NCBI GenBank assembly: GCA_964428385.1
Contig: CAYRYR010000112.1
Location: 1 to 8,417 of the forward strand
Direction: 5' to 3'
DNA from: JAFGOM01 sp964428385
Lineage (GTDB): Archaea; Halobacteriota; Methanomicrobia; Methanomicrobiales; Methanospirillaceae
DNA: 8,417 nucleotides
Shown here: positions 6,726-8,417 of the stretch, one piece after another
Layout of the letters: each line of letters starts with the position of its first letter
How positions within the stretch are numbered: position 1 is the first letter of the stretch
Notes under the pieces: generated by a model
Told to the model about the DNA's origin: nothing
Database searches by the model: none
What the model saw: the letters and a program-made list of their open reading frames with translations, nothing else
Translations under genes and position numbers: made by a program

Positions 6726-7640
6726 ATGGAATTGAAAGGACCGAAAATCAAGGATTATATAGAAAAATTTGTTGTACAGCCGGGTAAAAAGGTAAACCTT
6801 AACCATTATGAGACAGGTTGGGTTCAGAATGAAAAAATGAAGGATCTCGGCGAGGAGAAGTCAAAAGACCTCCTTGTTGATATGCTTGAGAAGGATCGGG
6901 CAGCTCTCACAGCCGTGCAGGACATCCTCTGGTCCTCTCGCGAGTATGCAGTCCTTATCGTTCTGCAGGGGATGGATACTGCAGGAAAGGATGGGACAAT
7001 CCGTCATGTTATGTCAGGCGTCAATCCCCAGGGGTGTTCGGTTCATGGATTTAAGGTTCCCAGTGCCGAGGAGCACAATCATGATTTCCTATGGCGGTAC
7101 TCAAAAGTCCTGCCCCAGCGGGGAGAGATTGGGATATTTAACCGATCCTATTATGAGGATGTGCTGGTCACAAAAGTTCACCCGAAAATCCTGTCAGATC
7201 TCCCAAAAAAGATAGGCACAGATAATGATGGTTTTTGGGAAGGTAGGTATAAGGATATTAACGCTTTTGAGAAACATCTGGTCAAAAACGGCACCCTCAT
7301 CCTGAAGTTCTTCCTGCATATCTCAAAGAATGAACAAAAAAAGCGCCTGCTTGCCCGTCTTGAACATAAAGAGAAGTACTGGAAGTTCTCAGTAGCTGAC
7401 CTTGCAGAACGCCAATTCTGGGATGATTATACGAAAGTATACGAGGATATGCTACAGGCTACCTCGACAGAGATTGCACCCTGGTTTGTAATCCCTGGTG
7501 ATTTTAAGTGGGTGGCACGGACAGCGGTAGCAGAAGCCATCATTACGGCGATAAAAGGACTGAAACTCTCATACCCGACGGTATCAGATGAAGAAGTTGC
7601 CCGTCTGATGGAAGCAAAGAAACAACTTGAGAATGAATAA
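6726..7640 (+). CDS. ppk2: Polyphosphate kinase 2, class III-like
   Basis: This 304-residue cytoplasmic enzyme belongs to the PPK2 family (PF03976), which moves phosphate between inorganic polyphosphate and nucleotides. The P-loop is GMDTAGKDG (82-90) with Lys88. The second acidic/basic segment is IFNRSYYEDV (137-146). The form with YED is typical of class III enzymes, which can phosphorylate AMP as well as ADP; class I enzymes usually have RSWYNRA here. A lid rich in Lys and Arg (about 204-230, including KKRLLARLEHKEKYWK) should bind polyphosphate, and PGDFKWVAR (257-265) is a typical late motif. Length is normal. The ATG at 6726 has only a weak purine-rich upstream site. The gene lies 65 bases after the exporter in the same direction with no clear promoter between, so co-transcription is plausible. 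Class assignment rests on motif memory and is less certain than the family. Confidence 0.93.
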   Translation: MELKGPKIKDYIEKFVVQPGKKVNLNHYETGWVQNEKMKDLGEEKSKDLLVDMLEKDRAALTAVQDILWSSREYAVLIVLQGMDTAGKDGTIRHVMSGVNPQGCSVHGFKVPSAEEHNHDFLWRYSKVLPQRGEIGIFNRSYYEDVLVTKVHPKILSDLPKKIGTDNDGFWEGRYKDINAFEKHLVKNGTLILKFFLHISKNEQKKRLLARLEHKEKYWKFSVADLAERQFWDDYTKVYEDMLQATSTEIAPWFVIPGDFKWVARTAVAEAIITAIKGLKLSYPTVSDEEVARLMEAKKQLENE

Positions 7641-7644
7641 TATC

Positions 7645-7686
7645 TGGGATTACGGGATTGTATAAATATCATTCCCATTCTTTTTT
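7645..7686 (+). terminator. Candidate terminator after ppk2
   Basis: TGGGA (7645-7649) and TCCCA (7673-7677) form a 5-bp stem with a long AT-rich loop, followed at once by TTC and T6 (7681-7686). It begins four bases after the ppk2 stop. A second run, T7 at 7737-7743, could act as a backup. The stem is weak, but T-runs alone often suffice in archaea. Confidence 0.42.
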
Positions 7687-7881
7687 GGCATTGTAGGAAT
7701 ATCATGATGAAACCTGCAAAACGACCTATATTAACGTTTTTTTCTATTGGTTTATCTCTCTTAAAAAAGAAAAATAAAGATATTTATCCATCCTATTAAC
7801 AAAATAATGACATATATCACTGTTATTTAAAGAGTACGAAAATTTTTTTCCTATATTAGTATTTCTCATTACATGCACCAT

Positions 7882-7890
7882 ACATATAAA
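7882..7890 (+). promoter_or_regulatory. TATA box of the DUF4013 gene
   Basis: ACATATAAA is a good archaeal TATA box 43-51 bases before the ATG. The expected start of transcription is near 7912, giving a leader of about 20 bases that includes the Shine-Dalgarno site. Spacing and sequence agree well. Confidence 0.6.
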
Positions 7891-7900
7891 TAGAATAAAA

Positions 7901-7916
7901 TCATTAAATTGAATGA
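7901..7916. promoter_or_regulatory. Near-perfect palindrome over the expected transcription start
   Basis: TCATTAAATTGAATGA is a 16-base palindrome with one mismatched pair (positions 7906 and 7911): arms TCATT and AATGA around a central AATT. It lies between TATA box and Shine-Dalgarno site, where a bound repressor would block RNA polymerase. AT-rich DNA yields such palindromes by chance more often than balanced DNA, so this is a candidate only. Confidence 0.35.
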
Positions 7917-7920
7917 ACAT

Positions 7921-7925
7921 AGGAG
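7921..7925 (+). promoter_or_regulatory. Shine-Dalgarno site of the DUF4013 gene
   Basis: AGGAG followed by ATG-like sequence lies seven bases before the ATG at 7933 and fixes that start. Confidence 0.7.
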
Positions 7926-7932
7926 ATGTATT

Positions 7933-8417
7933 ATGGGAATTGGAGATTATGTAGGTAGTTCATTTAACTACGCAAAGGAAGCATTAGTCGGAAAATGGGT
8001 TCGCTGGATCCTTTTATTGATCTGTACTATTATTCAGGGAATCACACTCTGTATTATTCCATTACTGAATGGGTACATTGTCAGAATCTTTGCCGGGCCA
8101 GAGGAGGCACCTGAAGTTGATAGCTGGGGAAAACTGTTTGTTGATGGATGGAAGTTAAATATCATCGCAATTGTCTACTTTATCGTCCCCGCAATTGTCG
8201 CCCTGATTATATTCCTCCTATCTGCAGGAGCGAGTGGAGGGATTTTAAGTTTGTTTGATGTAACCAATACAGGTGCAGATATTGGTATGTTATTCGCAAC
8301 GCTGGGTATTTCCTTCATCGTATTCATTATCCTTGCAATCATCTTCGGACTATTTGCAATAATTGGGATGGTCAGGTTTGCACGAACCGAGAAGATGGGA
8401 GCCGCATTCGCCTTTAG
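7933..8417 (+). CDS. DUF4013 family membrane protein (3' end missing)
   Basis: The frame is open from ATG to the window edge: 161 full codons and two extra bases, with no stop. Family members I recall are somewhat over 200 residues, so perhaps a quarter or more is missing. It matches DUF4013 (PF13197), common in methanogenic archaea. Features seen are a short cytoplasmic-looking start, a hydrophobic segment at about 24-50 ending in LLNGYIVRI, a characteristic acidic loop with PEVDSWGKLFVDGWKL (60-75), and further hydrophobic segments at about 76-98 and 118-147. The stretch MVRFARTEKMGAAFAF (146-161) fits the typical family turn before the last part. The biochemical role of this family is not known. 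The gene has its own promoter, so it is probably not part of the exporter-PPK2 unit. Confidence 0.85.
   Translation, partial: MGIGDYVGSSFNYAKEALVGKWVRWILLLICTIIQGITLCIIPLLNGYIVRIFAGPEEAPEVDSWGKLFVDGWKLNIIAIVYFIVPAIVALIIFLLSAGASGGILSLFDVTNTGADIGMLFATLGISFIVFIILAIIFGLFAIIGMVRFARTEKMGAAFAF

Noticed and set aside
7427..7705. 92-codon minus-strand frame over the end of ppk2
   Set aside because: It is antisense to a clearly real enzyme gene, and its composition mirrors that coding strand.
7802..7828. AAATAA/TTATTT inverted repeat in the spacer before the DUF4013 gene
   Set aside because: Arms are only six bases of pure A and T in a very AT-rich stretch, so chance occurrence is likely.
1..8417. 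CRISPR array, transposon, integron or phage-defence system
   Set aside because: No spaced direct repeats, transposase, integrase, nuclease or toxin-antitoxin pair could be seen in any frame.

Overview
The window looks like chromosomal DNA of a methanogenic archaeon, most likely in or near Methanomicrobiales (Methanospirillum-like). This is inferred from a DUF4013 membrane protein, Shine-Dalgarno sites of the GGTGA/GGAGG type, TATA-box-like promoters, AT-rich spacers and oligo-T ends. No rRNA or other phylogenetic marker is present, so the placement is tentative. A run of exactly 100 N (1371-1470) shows that the sequence is a scaffold from a draft or metagenome assembly.

Left part (1-2305): three minus-strand genes separated by loose, AT-rich spacers. 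The first (31-360) encodes a 109-residue protein with four cysteines (CX2CX7CX8C) and a charged tail; it is unrecognised but looks like a real small protein. The second (829-1125) is a possible 98-residue orphan protein. The third (1586-2305) is a DNA alkylation repair protein of the AlkD HEAT-repeat family with its key residues intact, and a strong hairpin follows its stop codon. The assembly gap lies between the second and third genes.

Middle (2306-3082): a 777-base spacer between divergent genes. It holds candidate promoters for both sides, an inverted repeat in the leader of the right-hand operon, and two very short open frames of uncertain status.

Right part (3083-7640): two overlapping genes encode the halves of a heterodimeric ABC exporter. 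Each subunit is a membrane domain fused to an ATPase domain. The first carries the degenerate Walker B and switch loop, and the second carries the degenerate signature motif but an intact catalytic site. Together they give one degenerate and one competent ATP site. A class III-like polyphosphate kinase 2 (PPK2) gene follows 65 bases later in the same orientation. Co-transcription is plausible but not shown.

Right edge (7882-8417): a well-formed promoter and ribosome binding site, with a near-perfect palindrome over the expected transcription start, lead into a DUF4013 membrane protein cut off by the window end.

I see no CRISPR array, transposase, integrase, tRNA, rRNA or obvious defence system. 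The exporter and PPK2 are known families. The least explained items are the two small minus-strand proteins, the candidate operators, and the exporter-PPK2 linkage.
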